This document shows, piece after piece, positions 49,773-59,973 of a DNA stretch of 64,000 nt. This DNA is from JAAETI01 sp964195945 (GTDB lineage: Bacteria > Actinomycetota > Acidimicrobiia > Spongiisociales > UBA5794). The notes under the pieces were generated by a model, which ran no database searches, was not told where the DNA came from, and was given only the letters and a program-made list of their open reading frames with translations. Numbering within the stretch: position 1 is the stretch's first letter; each line of letters begins with the position of its first letter. The position numbers were made by a program, and so were the translations under genes. The stretch spans positions 1 to 64,000 of the forward strand of contig CAXMRC010000043.1 in NCBI GenBank assembly GCA_964195945.1. The letters run 5' to 3'.

Positions 49773-51945
49773 GACGGTTGAGACCGATCCGGAGACTCAC
49801 CTAGCGCGAGTCAAAGAGGAGTACGACCGGCACTATCGGGGTGCGGACACCGCAGTCATCGACAGGGCATATCGGGTCGCGCTGGACGCACATACCGGTC
49901 AGGTCCGTCACTCCGGCCATCCGTACATCACACATCCGCTGATTGTTACCGAGATTCTTGCCAGCTACGGCATGGACGAGGCCACTTTGGTGGCAGCCAT
50001 TCTGCATGACACCGTCGAAGACACCGACGTCTCGCTGCAGGACACTGCCGATCAGTTCGGGGAAGAAGTCGCCAGGCTCATCGACGGTGTTACCAAGCTG
50101 GATCGGATTCGCTTTTCGTCACGCGAGGAGCATCAGGCAGCAACGATCCGCAAGATGGCGATCGCGATGGCCAAGGACATCCGCGTCCTACTGATCAAGC
50201 TCGCGGACCGTCTCCACAATATGCGAACTCTCGGACCGCTTCCTGAGGCAAAGCGTCACCGAATCGCGCTGGAGACTCTCGAGGTCTATGCACCGCTGGC
50301 GCACCGGCTCGGGGTCCAAGAGATCAAGCATGAGATGGAAGACCTGTGCTTCCGTGAGCTCTATCCGAAGCGGATGGCCGAGCTCGAGGATCTCATCAGG
50401 CGGAGGGCGCCACAGCGAGAGGCTGACCTGGAAAAGGTAATGACGCAGGTTCGTGAGGAGCTTTCCACACAGGGGATCGAGGCGACCGTTAGCGGTCGGC
50501 CAAAGCACCTGTATTCCATCTATCGCAAGATGATGGCGAGTGGTCTCGAGTTTGAACAGATTTATGACTTGATCGGTGTGCGTGTTCTCGTCAACGAGGT
50601 GCGCGATTGCTACGCCGTTCTCGGCCAGGTGCACACGCTGTGGGCTCCGATCCAGGGCCGCTTCAAAGACTACATAGCGATGCCGAAGTTCAACCTGTAC
50701 CAAAGCCTCCACACCACGGTGCTGGGGCCAGACGGTAAGGCACTTGAAATCCAGATCCGGACCTACGAAATGCATTCGAGGGCAGAGTTCGGAATAGCAG
50801 CACACTGGCGATACAAAGACGGCGATCAGACGACCGACCCGCAGCTTATTGCCGATCTTCGGTTCCTCCAGGAAGAGTCGACCAACCCCCAAGAATTTCT
50901 CGAGCATCTCAAACTCGATCTCTATGCAGATGAGCTGTTTGTACTCACTCCTAAGGGCAACGTTCACGTATTGCCCCGCGGCGGTACTCCTGTCGACTTC
51001 GCCTACCGGGTACACACAGATGTCGGCCATCGGTGCGTTGGGGCGAAGGTCAATGGCAAGTTGGCTCCGTTGAGCTCCGAGCTGCAATCGGGCGACATCG
51101 TCGAGATCATCACGTCTAAGGCTGCAGATGCCCGCCCCAGCAGGGACTGGCTGGAATTTGTGAAGTCTTCACGAGCTTCAACGAAGATCCGTCAGTGGTA
51201 CACCAGAGCCCGACGCGAGACATCGTTGCACGATGGCAAAGAAGCGGTTGTCCGGGCGATGCGGCGGTCGCCGCTTCCGATCGACAAATTCAAACGCGAC
51301 GAAGCTCTGCTCCCTATCGCAGAGGAATGCGGATTTCACGAGGTGGACGCTCTCTACATCGCGGTCGGTGATGGCCGTCTCAGCCCCTTGACGGTCATCA
51401 CCCGGCTGGAGCGACTTCATGGGATTGGCATTGAGAACGAAGACCTCCTCAGCCCGCCGCTGCGTCCCCGAGATCGTCGTCCTACTGGCGGCATCAATGT
51501 CGAAGGCATGGATGACATGCTGGTGCGGGTTGCCCGCTGTTGTGCGCCCGTCCCCGGTGACGAGATCATGGGTTTCGTGACAGTCGGCAGGGGGGTCTCT
51601 GTACACAGAACCGACTGCGCCAACATTGGTGCGCTTGGTGAACGCGCCGAGCGGATCATTGAGGTGAGTTGGGATATAGACCACACCGGCTCGTTCTTTG
51701 CCTGGGTGCAGATCGAAGCGCTCGACCGCCCGAAACTGTTGCGTGACGTCACCGAGGTCATCTCCGATCACGGAGGAAATATCCAAGCTGCTTCATCGGC
51801 GACGGGTCGCGATCGCGTTGCCATCCTCCGCTTTGAAGTCGAGCTCTCCGATCCTCAGCAACTGGAACGGGTTGTCGCGGATGCGCGACGGGTCGACGGC
51901 GTCTTTGACGCCTACCGTCTTGTGCCACAGGGACCATCGAGTTGA
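49759..51945 (+). CDS. rel: Bifunctional (p)ppGpp synthetase/hydrolase, Rel
   Basis: 728 residues. The HD hydrolase domain keeps His83-Asp84 and the EDT segment (AAILHDTVEDTDVSL). The synthetase domain includes IYDLIGVRVLV and FKDYIAMPKFNLYQSLHTTVLG with EIQIRT. TGS (about 395-455), a zinc-finger/RRM-like region with RVARCCAPVPGDEI, and a C-terminal ACT domain follow. Both activities look intact, so it makes and degrades the stringent-response alarmone. ATG 49759 lies inside apt; the upstream frame is a shadow. Confidence 0.95.
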   Translation: MALPETVETDPETHLARVKEEYDRHYRGADTAVIDRAYRVALDAHTGQVRHSGHPYITHPLIVTEILASYGMDEATLVAAILHDTVEDTDVSLQDTADQFGEEVARLIDGVTKLDRIRFSSREEHQAATIRKMAIAMAKDIRVLLIKLADRLHNMRTLGPLPEAKRHRIALETLEVYAPLAHRLGVQEIKHEMEDLCFRELYPKRMAELEDLIRRRAPQREADLEKVMTQVREELSTQGIEATVSGRPKHLYSIYRKMMASGLEFEQIYDLIGVRVLVNEVRDCYAVLGQVHTLWAPIQGRFKDYIAMPKFNLYQSLHTTVLGPDGKALEIQIRTYEMHSRAEFGIAAHWRYKDGDQTTDPQLIADLRFLQEESTNPQEFLEHLKLDLYADELFVLTPKGNVHVLPRGGTPVDFAYRVHTDVGHRCVGAKVNGKLAPLSSELQSGDIVEIITSKAADARPSRDWLEFVKSSRASTKIRQWYTRARRETSLHDGKEAVVRAMRRSPLPIDKFKRDEALLPIAEECGFHEVDALYIAVGDGRLSPLTVITRLERLHGIGIENEDLLSPPLRPRDRRPTGGINVEGMDDMLVRVARCCAPVPGDEIMGFVTVGRGVSVHRTDCANIGALGERAERIIEVSWDIDHTGSFFAWVQIEALDRPKLLRDVTEVISDHGGNIQAASSATGRDRVAILRFEVELSDPQQLERVVADARRVDGVFDAYRLVPQGPSS

Positions 51946-52604
51946 CTGTCGTAATCGATAGTCGGTCGCTGTGGCTTGCCGAGACGAACTGCTATGTGAT
52001 CGCTCCTGAAAAGGGCGGACCATGCGTCATCGTCGACGCACCCGGCGATCTCGAAGGCATTGCGGAGTTGCTTGCGTTCAACGACCTGTACCCGCAAGCG
52101 CTGTTGGTGACCCACGCCCACATCGATCACGCCGGCGCCGCGGCTGGCGTCGTCGAACAATGGGCAGTGAATGCCTATCTACACCCGGACGATGAATGGC
52201 TTGCCGCCGACCCGATGGCACAGTTGCGTTCCCTATTCGGGGGAACGCTTCCAGGCTGGCTGGATGGTGATTTTGAGCCTCCCGAGACTTGGACCAGTCT
52301 CGAAGATCGAGAGACCCTAACCCTGGCCGGAATAGACTTCGAGGTCCTGCATACCCCCGGCCACACGCCAGGCCATTGTTGTTTCCATGTCTCCGAAGAA
52401 GGCCTTTTGTTCTCTGGCGATCAGCTATTCGCAGGATCGATCGGTCGCACCGACCTGCCGGGCGGCGACTACGCAGCGTTGATGCGGTCGATGCAGCAAC
52501 GCGTTCTAACGCTCGCCGATGAAACAGCGGTTCTTCCGGGCCATGGTCCCGCGACTACGATCGCCCACGAACGCCTCACCAATCCCTTCCTGGTTGATCT
52601 TTGA
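51942..52604 (+). CDS. Metallo-beta-lactamase fold hydrolase (glyoxalase II-like)
   Basis: 220 residues. The metal motif H-x-H-x-D-H is THAHIDHAG near residue 52, with further ligands in HTPGHTPGHCCFHV, FSGDQLFAGSIGRTDLPGGD and LPGHGPATTIAHE. It resembles hydroxyacylglutathione hydrolase; in a mycothiol organism the thioester would be different. TTG 51942 overlaps the rel stop as TTGA. Placement after rel and before an aminoacyl-tRNA synthetase is conserved in Actinomycetota. Confidence 0.9.
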   Translation: MTVVIDSRSLWLAETNCYVIAPEKGGPCVIVDAPGDLEGIAELLAFNDLYPQALLVTHAHIDHAGAAAGVVEQWAVNAYLHPDDEWLAADPMAQLRSLFGGTLPGWLDGDFEPPETWTSLEDRETLTLAGIDFEVLHTPGHTPGHCCFHVSEEGLLFSGDQLFAGSIGRTDLPGGDYAALMRSMQQRVLTLADETAVLPGHGPATTIAHERLTNPFLVDL

Positions 52605-52643
52605 GGTAGGGGTCGTTGCATTGAGGCTCAGAGCGAGGAAACA

Positions 52644-54428
52644 ATGACGAAGTACAGAACCAACCACGGCGGCATACTCCGGGCGAGCGACATTGGCACC
52701 GAGGTGCACCTCGCCGGCTGGATCGCAAGACGACGTGACCACGGTGGCGTTATTTTTCTCGATCTCCGTGATGCGTCCGGTCATGTCCAGGTGGTTCTTA
52801 ACCCGGATGATGCGCCCGCCTCTGAAGACACGTTGCGGAGCCTGCGTAACGAGTTCTGCGTCATGGTCAAAGGGGTGGTGCGTCCTCGACCCGAAGGCTC
52901 CATCAACCCCGAGATGCCAACTGGGGAGATCGAGGTCGGCGGTGCTTCTCTCGAAGTGCTCTCGACCGCCGACACGCTGCCATTCCAGATTGACGAGAGA
53001 TTTGATGCCGACGAGGCTCGACGCCTGCAGTATCGCTACCTCGATCTTCGTCGGGACCGGATGGCGAACAATCTGCGCTCTCGTTCTACGGCCGTACGCG
53101 CGATGCGTCACGTACTGGACGAACTCGACTTTCTCGAGGTCGAGACGCCAACGCTGGTTGTCTCCACACCGGAGGGCGCTCGTGACATGCTTGTGCCGAG
53201 TCGACTCCGCCCCGGACAGTTTTACGCTCTTCCGCAGTCACCGCAGCTCTTCAAACAACTTCTGATGGTCGCCGGCGTCGAGCGCTATTACCAGATCGCC
53301 CGTTGTTACCGAGACGAAGACTTTCGGTCGGATCGCCAGGTCGAGTTCACCCAACTGGATCTTGAAGGCTCGTTCTGGGACCAAGAAGATGTGCTCGACA
53401 CCTTGGAGGCCATCGTGGTGCGGGTGGTTAAGGATGTGCGCGGTGTTGACATTGCGCGACCGATTCCGCGTATGACCTATTCCGATGCGATGGCGCGATA
53501 CGGCTCTGACAAGCCGGACATTCGGTTTGGTATGGAAATCACCGATCTCGAGGGAGTGTTCGCAGACTCCGAATTCCGCGCCTTTGCCGGCAAGCTCAGC
53601 GACGGCGGAACGGTGCGCGGGATCAACGCGGGGAACCAAGGGTTGTCGCGCGCCGGGTTCGATAAACTGGTGACCCAAGCCCAGGACCTTGGCGCCAAAG
53701 GTCTGGTCTGGATGGTTGTCGAGGATGATGGAAGTCTGCGGTCACCGGTTGCCAAGTTCCTGAGTGAGGCCGAACTCACCGGGGTCGCCGCGACCATGGA
53801 AGGCAAGCCGGGAGACGCGTTGCTGATCGTCGCCGACGAAGTCGAGGTGGCTGCGTCGGTTCTTGGCAATCTGCGGCTTAGCCTCGGGCAACCGGAGAAG
53901 CACGATGAGCTTCGCTTTCTGTTTGTCGTCGACTTCCCTGTGTTTGAAAAGACAACCGATGGCGGATGGGCGGCGGCTCACCATCCATTCACTGCTCCGG
54001 TTGATGTCGATGAGATGCGGAATTCCCCGGCGACCGCTGTTTCGCGCTCCTATGACATGGTGCTCAATGGTGCTGAACTTGGCTCCGGCAGCGTCAGGAT
54101 CCACGATCCGGTTGTGCAGGCTCAGGTGTTTGAGGTGCTTGGTATTTCCGCCGAACAGGCGCAGTCTCGGTTCGGATGGTTCCTAGAGGCGCTCCGTTAT
54201 GGCACGCCGCCTCATGCCGGGTTTGCGATAGGTGTTGATCGCTTTGTGTCGATTTTGCAGAACGAGCAGAACATCCGTGAAGTCATGCCTTTCCCGAAGA
54301 CACAGACCGGCGCTGATCCGCTTACCGGCGCTCCTGGTCATGTTGAAGAACTGCAACTAGCGGAGCTCGGCATCGATGTGCGACCCGAGGTGAGGGCGTC
54401 CTGGTCAGACCCGACCCGCGCCACATGA
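52644..54428 (+). CDS. aspS: Aspartyl-tRNA synthetase, probably non-discriminating
   Basis: 594 residues, bacterial type. The OB anticodon domain starts HLAGWIARRRDHGGVIFLDLRD. Class II core motifs are present, including YYQIARCYRDEDFRSDRQVEFTQLD (motif 2), with the bacterial GAD insertion from about 290 to 420 and the motif 3 region GFAIGVDRFVSIL. His33 in the RRDHGG loop, where discriminating enzymes have Leu, is typical of enzymes that also charge tRNA-Asn with Asp for the GatCAB route. The stop overlaps rarA as ATGA. Confidence 0.95.
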   Translation: MTKYRTNHGGILRASDIGTEVHLAGWIARRRDHGGVIFLDLRDASGHVQVVLNPDDAPASEDTLRSLRNEFCVMVKGVVRPRPEGSINPEMPTGEIEVGGASLEVLSTADTLPFQIDERFDADEARRLQYRYLDLRRDRMANNLRSRSTAVRAMRHVLDELDFLEVETPTLVVSTPEGARDMLVPSRLRPGQFYALPQSPQLFKQLLMVAGVERYYQIARCYRDEDFRSDRQVEFTQLDLEGSFWDQEDVLDTLEAIVVRVVKDVRGVDIARPIPRMTYSDAMARYGSDKPDIRFGMEITDLEGVFADSEFRAFAGKLSDGGTVRGINAGNQGLSRAGFDKLVTQAQDLGAKGLVWMVVEDDGSLRSPVAKFLSEAELTGVAATMEGKPGDALLIVADEVEVAASVLGNLRLSLGQPEKHDELRFLFVVDFPVFEKTTDGGWAAAHHPFTAPVDVDEMRNSPATAVSRSYDMVLNGAELGSGSVRIHDPVVQAQVFEVLGISAEQAQSRFGWFLEALRYGTPPHAGFAIGVDRFVSILQNEQNIREVMPFPKTQTGADPLTGAPGHVEELQLAELGIDVRPEVRASWSDPTRAT

Positions 54429-55768
54429 CAACGCAGGACGATCTCTTCGCCGATCAGCGAGAGGATCGACTGTTTACTGCGGCGCCGTTGGCGGCCCGGA
54501 TGCGACCGAGGTCACTTGACGAGGTGGCCGGCCAAAAACACCTGGTTGCACCAGGAACAGCCTTTCGCTCCCTGCTCGACTCGGGAAGGCCGACATCCCT
54601 GATTCTGTGGGGACCTGCCGGTACCGGCAAGACAACACTGGCGCGATTGACGGCGAAGGCAGCCAACGCCCGATTTGCTGAGCTTTCGGCCACTGCAGCC
54701 GGGGTGAAGGATGTTCGCGCCATATTGGCAAGCGCTCGCCAACGATTGGAGGACGACCTCGGTCGCACAGTGCTGTTCCTCGATGAGATTCACCGATTCA
54801 ACAAGGCGCAGCAGGATGCGCTGCTACCAGGGGTCGAAGACGGAACCATCGTTCTGGTCGGCGCAACGACTGAGAACCCCTTCTTTGAGGTGAACTCGCC
54901 ACTCATCTCGAGATGCACGGTCTTTCGCACGGAAGCTCTGGAGCCGGCGGACATCATTGGCGTAGTGGATGCGGCCCGTGCCGATGTGATGCGCGGCCTT
55001 GGTAATGACCTCGAAGTTGCCGACGGTGTTCCGAGCGTTATCGCAGAACGAGTTGGTGGGGACGCCAGGTTGGCCCTAAACACCCTGGATGTCGCGGCGG
55101 CAATCGTCCGCGGCTCCGGCCGGCCCGCTATTGGCGTCGAAGACGTAACCGAGGCACTGCAACGCCGCGTCATCCGGTACGACAAGGGCGGTGACCGACA
55201 TTACGACGTGATCTCAGCCTTTATCAAGAGCGTGCGCGGTTCCGATCCCGACGCGGCGATGTACTGGCTGCACACCATGATCGAAGCCGGTGAGGATCCG
55301 AAGTTCATCGCAAGACGCCTGGTCGTGCTCGCCTCGGAAGACATTGGACTTGCCGACAACACGGCGCTGCAGATAGCAACCGATGCCTTCCGGGCCATCG
55401 AACTGATCGGTCTCCCCGAGGGCGCCTATGCGCTGTCTCATGCGACGATCTACCTGGCCGTTGCGCCCAAGTCGAACTCGATCACAGCGGCCATGGGCCG
55501 AACTCGCGAACTCCTCGAAGGTACGCCAGGGGCTACGGTCCCGCCTCATCTGCGCAGCGCGGCCACCGAGGGTCAGCGGGCACTTGGCGACGGGATCGGC
55601 TACCTGTATCCGCACGATGATCCCACAGGAATACTTCCACAGCAGTACCTGCCGGACGAAGCAGGGCAAGCAACGGTCTACCTCCCTGGCGAACACGGTC
55701 ACGAGGCCAGGGTAAAGGCACGTCTCGCCGAAATAGATGCGAGACTTGGCAAGAGCGAACGCAAGTAG
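54425..55768 (+). CDS. rarA: Replication-associated recombination protein RarA (MgsA)
   Basis: 447 residues. AAA+ ATPase with Walker A GPAGTGKT (63-70), Walker B FLDEIHRFNKAQQDALL, sensor 1 GATTENPFFEVN and the arginine-finger region LISRCTVF. The C-terminal part (YDVISAFIKSVRGSDPDAAMYWL and ASEDIGLADN) is the RarA-specific tetramerisation domain. It acts at stalled replication forks. ATG 54425 overlaps aspS. Confidence 0.94.
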   Translation: MTTQDDLFADQREDRLFTAAPLAARMRPRSLDEVAGQKHLVAPGTAFRSLLDSGRPTSLILWGPAGTGKTTLARLTAKAANARFAELSATAAGVKDVRAILASARQRLEDDLGRTVLFLDEIHRFNKAQQDALLPGVEDGTIVLVGATTENPFFEVNSPLISRCTVFRTEALEPADIIGVVDAARADVMRGLGNDLEVADGVPSVIAERVGGDARLALNTLDVAAAIVRGSGRPAIGVEDVTEALQRRVIRYDKGGDRHYDVISAFIKSVRGSDPDAAMYWLHTMIEAGEDPKFIARRLVVLASEDIGLADNTALQIATDAFRAIELIGLPEGAYALSHATIYLAVAPKSNSITAAMGRTRELLEGTPGATVPPHLRSAATEGQRALGDGIGYLYPHDDPTGILPQQYLPDEAGQATVYLPGEHGHEARVKARLAEIDARLGKSERK

Positions 55769-55777
55769 TCTGGACCC

Positions 55778-55975
55778 ATGTTGTTGAGAGTCCGTTGGTT
55801 CATCATGGGCGCGGTAGCGTCGATCGGAATATTCACCTACCTGGCCAATGCGGTCAGGAAGGCCAAAGAGCGGATGACGCCGCGCAACCTGGCCAACTCA
55901 GGGATGAAGGGCGTGGCCAAGCTTCTTGACACAGCTGCAGAAGCGGTGCAATCGGACCCGGAGGCTCGACTATGA
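55778..55975 (+). CDS. Small single-helix membrane protein (DUF6167-like)
   Basis: 65 residues. One hydrophobic helix (VRWFIMGAVASIGIFTYLANAV) is followed by KAKERMTPRNLANSGMKGVAKLLDTAAEAV, an amphipathic tail. The pattern and the place near rarA and alaS recall the DUF6167 proteins of Actinomycetota. Function unknown. The stop overlaps hisS as ATGA. Confidence 0.65.
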   Translation: MLLRVRWFIMGAVASIGIFTYLANAVRKAKERMTPRNLANSGMKGVAKLLDTAAEAVQSDPEARL

Positions 55976-57291
55976 GCATCATCGAGCCGAGGACTCTCAA
56001 AGGGTTCCGTGACTACCTGCCGGTGACGATGGCTGCTCGGGAACAAGTGATCGATATTGCACGCAAGGTGTACAGGTCGTTTGGCTATGTGCCGATCGAG
56101 ACGCCCGTCCTCGAATACAGCGAAATACTCCTTGGCAAAGGCGGTGACGAGAGCGACCGCCAAATGTACCGTTTTGCGGACCACGGAGGTCGCGACGTCG
56201 CGATGCGGTTCGACCTCACGGTGTCCCTAGCGCGCTTTGCTGCGCAGCACGTTGGAAAACTGGGGACACCGTTCAAGCGCTACCAAGTTGGACCAGTGTG
56301 GCGTGGTGAGAACACCCAGCGAGGCCGCTATCGAGAGTTCGTCCAATTTGACTTCGACACGATCGGGACCGAGAGCCTTATTGCCGATATCGAGACTCTC
56401 ATCGTCGTTCATGATCTCTTTGCGGCGTTGGGCTTCACGGATTTCAAGATTCACTTCAATAACAGAGATCTACTGAACGGGCTGCTCGAGAAGCTCGGGC
56501 TCAGCGACGAAGCGAGTGCCGTTCTGCGGTCGCTCGACAAGCTGACCAAAATCGGTGCGGACGGGGTGCGAGCCGAGCTGTACGCCGGCTCCGGGGCATC
56601 AGAAGCACAGGCCGATGCGATCTTGTCGCTGGCAGAGTTACAGGGAACAAACGACGAAGTGGTGGCAGCCTTGCCGGACATCGTTGGTGATTCGACACAG
56701 GCCGTCGCGGGCTTGGCCGCGATCAAAACTGTTCTTGAAGGAGTCCGTGCCGGGGGCGTTCCCGAGAAGCGTATCCAGCTCGATGTGAGCATCGCACGCG
56801 GACTGGCCTACTACACAGGCACAGTATTTGAGACCTTCCTTGATGATCTTCCCGGCATCGGGAGCGTGCTCTCGGGGGGCCGCTACGACGACCTGGCCTC
56901 GCTCTACACCAAGCAGAGGCTGCCCGGTATCGGAGGATCTCTTGGTGTTGACCGGTTGATTGCCGCCATGGAAGAGCTCGGATTGGTAGATGACAGGGGC
57001 GCTACCGCTGACGTCTTCATACCGTTGTTCGCCAGGGATCGACTCAACGATTACGTGGCGCTTGCCGAAGAGCTGCGGCGCACCGGGATATCTGTTGAGC
57101 TCTATCCCGAAGAACGCAAGCTCGGCGCTCAGTTGAAGTACGCCGACCGGCGCGGACACCGATTTGCGATAATCGTCGGTGACTCCGAATGGGACGCAGG
57201 AACTGCCCAGATCAAGGCTCTCGACACCGGTGCGAGCCAAGAAGTCGCATACGTCGATCTCGCGGCGCAGTGCGTCGCCCTTCTGCAATGA
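55972..57291 (+). CDS. hisS: Histidyl-tRNA synthetase
   Basis: 439 residues, class II. Motif 2 reads VGPVWRGENTQRGRYREF followed by VQFDFDTIG, closer to the eukaryote/archaea-like subgroup than to the RYRQFHQFGVE form of most bacteria. The histidine-A motif is RGLAYYTG (family usually RGLDYYT), followed by VLSGGRYDDL and the C-terminal anticodon domain. In many Actinomycetota hisS lies before aspS; here it follows rarA and overlaps the small membrane-protein gene by ATGA. It may represent an exchanged copy. Confidence 0.93.
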   Translation: MSIIEPRTLKGFRDYLPVTMAAREQVIDIARKVYRSFGYVPIETPVLEYSEILLGKGGDESDRQMYRFADHGGRDVAMRFDLTVSLARFAAQHVGKLGTPFKRYQVGPVWRGENTQRGRYREFVQFDFDTIGTESLIADIETLIVVHDLFAALGFTDFKIHFNNRDLLNGLLEKLGLSDEASAVLRSLDKLTKIGADGVRAELYAGSGASEAQADAILSLAELQGTNDEVVAALPDIVGDSTQAVAGLAAIKTVLEGVRAGGVPEKRIQLDVSIARGLAYYTGTVFETFLDDLPGIGSVLSGGRYDDLASLYTKQRLPGIGGSLGVDRLIAAMEELGLVDDRGATADVFIPLFARDRLNDYVALAEELRRTGISVELYPEERKLGAQLKYADRRGHRFAIIVGDSEWDAGTAQIKALDTGASQEVAYVDLAAQCVALLQ

Positions 57292-57349
57292 CGGTCGGCT
57301 GGTTCAGGTTGAAGCTGGGTGCTGAACAGCGCCGCTAATCTTCCGCCCA

Positions 57350-59971
57350 ATGAATAGCCAAGAAATCCGCAAGACATTTGAGTCCTTCTTCGCCGAGCGC
57401 GGTCACACCGTGGTGCCAAGCGCATCGCTGATACCGATCGATCCGACGTTGTTGCTCACTGTTGCCGGCATGGTTCCGTTCAAGCCCTACCTGTTGGGAG
57501 AAGAGAAGCCTCCCTACCTGCGCGCCGTCAGCGTCCAGAAGTGTGGGCGAACCGCAGACATCGACATCGTCGGCACGACCGCACGACACCTAACTTTCTT
57601 CGAGATGCTCGGAAACTTCTCGTTCGGTGAATACTTCAAAGAGAAAGCCATCCCGTGGGCGTATGAACTCGTCACCGAGGGTTTCGGGCTTGACCCGGAC
57701 CGTCTCTGGTACACCGTTCATCTATCGGACGACGAGGCAGCGGAGATCTGGATCGACGAAGTCGGCATCAATCCGAATCGTCTGCAGCGCATGGATAAGA
57801 ACAACTTCTGGCAGATGGGCGTTCCGGGGCCGTGCGGACCCTCGTCTGAGATCTTCTACGACAAAGGACCAGAGTACGGACCAGACGGTGGCCCCGAGGT
57901 CGACGACGAACGATTCATGGAGATTTGGAACCTGGTGTTCATGCAGAACGTCCAGGACGAGCCATACCACGTGGTCGGTGACCTGCCGGCGAAGAACATC
58001 GACACCGGCGCCGGATTGGAGCGACTCGCCACGGTCTTACAACGCGTCGACAGCGTCTTCAAAACCGATGAGATTCGCAGCGTTATCGCGGCTGCCGAAC
58101 GAGCAACTGGGGCTCGCTTCGAGGCCGATGAACGCAGCGATGTCAGTTTGCGTATCCTGGGTGATCACGGCCGGGCTGTGACATTCCTGATCGCCGACAA
58201 AGTCGTGCCCTCCAATGAAGGTCGGGGCTATGTGCTGCGTCGCCTGCTGCGCCGGGCGGTCCGTCATGGCGTTCTTCTGGGTGCGAAGGACAACATCATG
58301 CCGGTGCTCGTCAACGCAACTATCGACGCGATGGGCGCTGCCTATCCCGACCTGGTCAATAAGCAAGACGCCATTCTCGAAATGGCTGAGCGAGAAGAAG
58401 GCCGCTTCCGCCGCACACTGGAATCCGGGCATCGTCTTTTGGACGAGGCACTAGAGCCACTGCCAGACGGTGCGACCCTGGCCGGAGACGTCGCGTTCAA
58501 GCTGCACGACACCCACGGGTTTCCCAGAGAACTGACCGAAGAGATCCTCGCCGAACGCGGGTTCCGTCTCGACCTCGAAGAGTTCGAGCGAATGATGGAC
58601 GCACAGAAGCACCAAGCAAGGGCCAGCTACAAGAGCGGCGATAACGCCGGAATCAGCGACGAGTACCGATCATTGGTCAGGGGCCTCGACGGTACCGACT
58701 TCATTGGGTATGACGCCGAGGCGGGTACCGCGCAAGTGTTGTCGCTGGTGCGTGAGGGTGAGCCGGTCGAGCGGGCGGAAGAAGGCCAGCAGGTCGAACT
58801 ATTCCTGAACCGAACTCCGTTCTATGCAGAATCGGGCGGCCAGGTTGGCGACACCGGGATTATCAAAACTGCTACAGGAATCATCGAAGTCGGTGATACC
58901 CAGCTTGCCATTCCGGGAGTTCACGGGCATCGCGGCACCGTGACCGCTGGGCATATCCAGATAGGCCAAGACGCGGAGACGTCGATCACCACTACACGGC
59001 GCGAAAGAATCCGCAAGAATCACACCGGTACTCATCTCCTACATTGGGCGTTGCGCCAGGTCCTGGGTGACCACGTGCATCAGGAGGGCTCCCTGGTCGC
59101 CGAGAACAGACTCCGCTTCGACTTCAGCCATTTCAAAGGCGTCGAGCCCGACGAATTGCTCGGCATCGAGCAGGCTGTCAACGAGCGTGTGGTCGAGAAC
59201 GCCAATGTCACCACGATTGAGACCTCAAAAGACGAGGCCGAGAAGATGGGAGCTCTTGCGTTCTTCGGAGACAAGTACGGTGCCCGGGTGCGTGTCGTGA
59301 AGACGGGTAGCTATTCCACCGAGTTTTGTGGTGGCACCCATGTGCCGACCACAGGCCAGATCGGACCGTTGGTTTTGGTTTCAGAAGGGTCCGTAGCCGC
59401 CAACACACGCAGGGTCGAGGCTCTGACCGGTGTGGCCGGCTACGAGCACCTCATCGCTATCCGCAATCAACTGCGGGATACAGCCTCTCTACTCCGGGTG
59501 CAGGAAACTGGCGTGCTCGAAGCGACTCGCAGTCTGACACTGCGGCTCAAAGACCAAGAGGAGCGAATCGGCGAATTTGAGGAGCAAGCCCGAACAGAGA
59601 CGGCGGGCAACATCCTTGACGGGGCCGAGGAGTACAACGGTCACACCCTCGTAGTCGTCAATCAACCTGGGGCCTCTCCCGACGAGCTACGAGCGCTTGC
59701 GTTCCAGATACGCGATCGCATCAGTTCCGGCATTGGCGTCTTGGGATCGAACAGCGACGGCAAGGCCGCTTTGCTTGCATTCGCCACTGCGGACCTTGTT
59801 GCTGCCGGTGTCTCCGCTGGTGAGATCACCGGCATAGCCGCACGGGTCGTCGGCGGTGGGGGGAGCCGCGATCCGGAGCTGGCTCAGGCCGGCGGACCTA
59901 AGGGTGATGAGGTAGAAGCAGCCCTTGAGGCCGCTCGAGACGCCGCCCGAACTGCGCTACAAGGAGCCTGA
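57350..59971 (+). CDS. alaS: Alanyl-tRNA synthetase
   Basis: 873 residues. The class II core (1-240) has KCGRTADIDIVGTTARHLTFFEMLGNFSFG and PGPCGPSSEI. The editing domain holds NHTGTHLLHWAL and the distal CGGTHV zinc/editing site, and the C-Ala oligomerisation domain ends with RVVGGGGSRDPELAQAGG. ATG 57350 has no Shine-Dalgarno; TAATCT at 57336-57341 is a possible -10 that would give a leaderless transcript. It is followed directly by ruvX, a conserved linkage. Confidence 0.96.
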   Translation: MNSQEIRKTFESFFAERGHTVVPSASLIPIDPTLLLTVAGMVPFKPYLLGEEKPPYLRAVSVQKCGRTADIDIVGTTARHLTFFEMLGNFSFGEYFKEKAIPWAYELVTEGFGLDPDRLWYTVHLSDDEAAEIWIDEVGINPNRLQRMDKNNFWQMGVPGPCGPSSEIFYDKGPEYGPDGGPEVDDERFMEIWNLVFMQNVQDEPYHVVGDLPAKNIDTGAGLERLATVLQRVDSVFKTDEIRSVIAAAERATGARFEADERSDVSLRILGDHGRAVTFLIADKVVPSNEGRGYVLRRLLRRAVRHGVLLGAKDNIMPVLVNATIDAMGAAYPDLVNKQDAILEMAEREEGRFRRTLESGHRLLDEALEPLPDGATLAGDVAFKLHDTHGFPRELTEEILAERGFRLDLEEFERMMDAQKHQARASYKSGDNAGISDEYRSLVRGLDGTDFIGYDAEAGTAQVLSLVREGEPVERAEEGQQVELFLNRTPFYAESGGQVGDTGIIKTATGIIEVGDTQLAIPGVHGHRGTVTAGHIQIGQDAETSITTTRRERIRKNHTGTHLLHWALRQVLGDHVHQEGSLVAENRLRFDFSHFKGVEPDELLGIEQAVNERVVENANVTTIETSKDEAEKMGALAFFGDKYGARVRVVKTGSYSTEFCGGTHVPTTGQIGPLVLVSEGSVAANTRRVEALTGVAGYEHLIAIRNQLRDTASLLRVQETGVLEATRSLTLRLKDQEERIGEFEEQARTETAGNILDGAEEYNGHTLVVVNQPGASPDELRALAFQIRDRISSGIGVLGSNSDGKAALLAFATADLVAAGVSAGEITGIAARVVGGGGSRDPELAQAGGPKGDEVEAALEAARDAARTALQGA

Positions 59972-59973
59972 TT

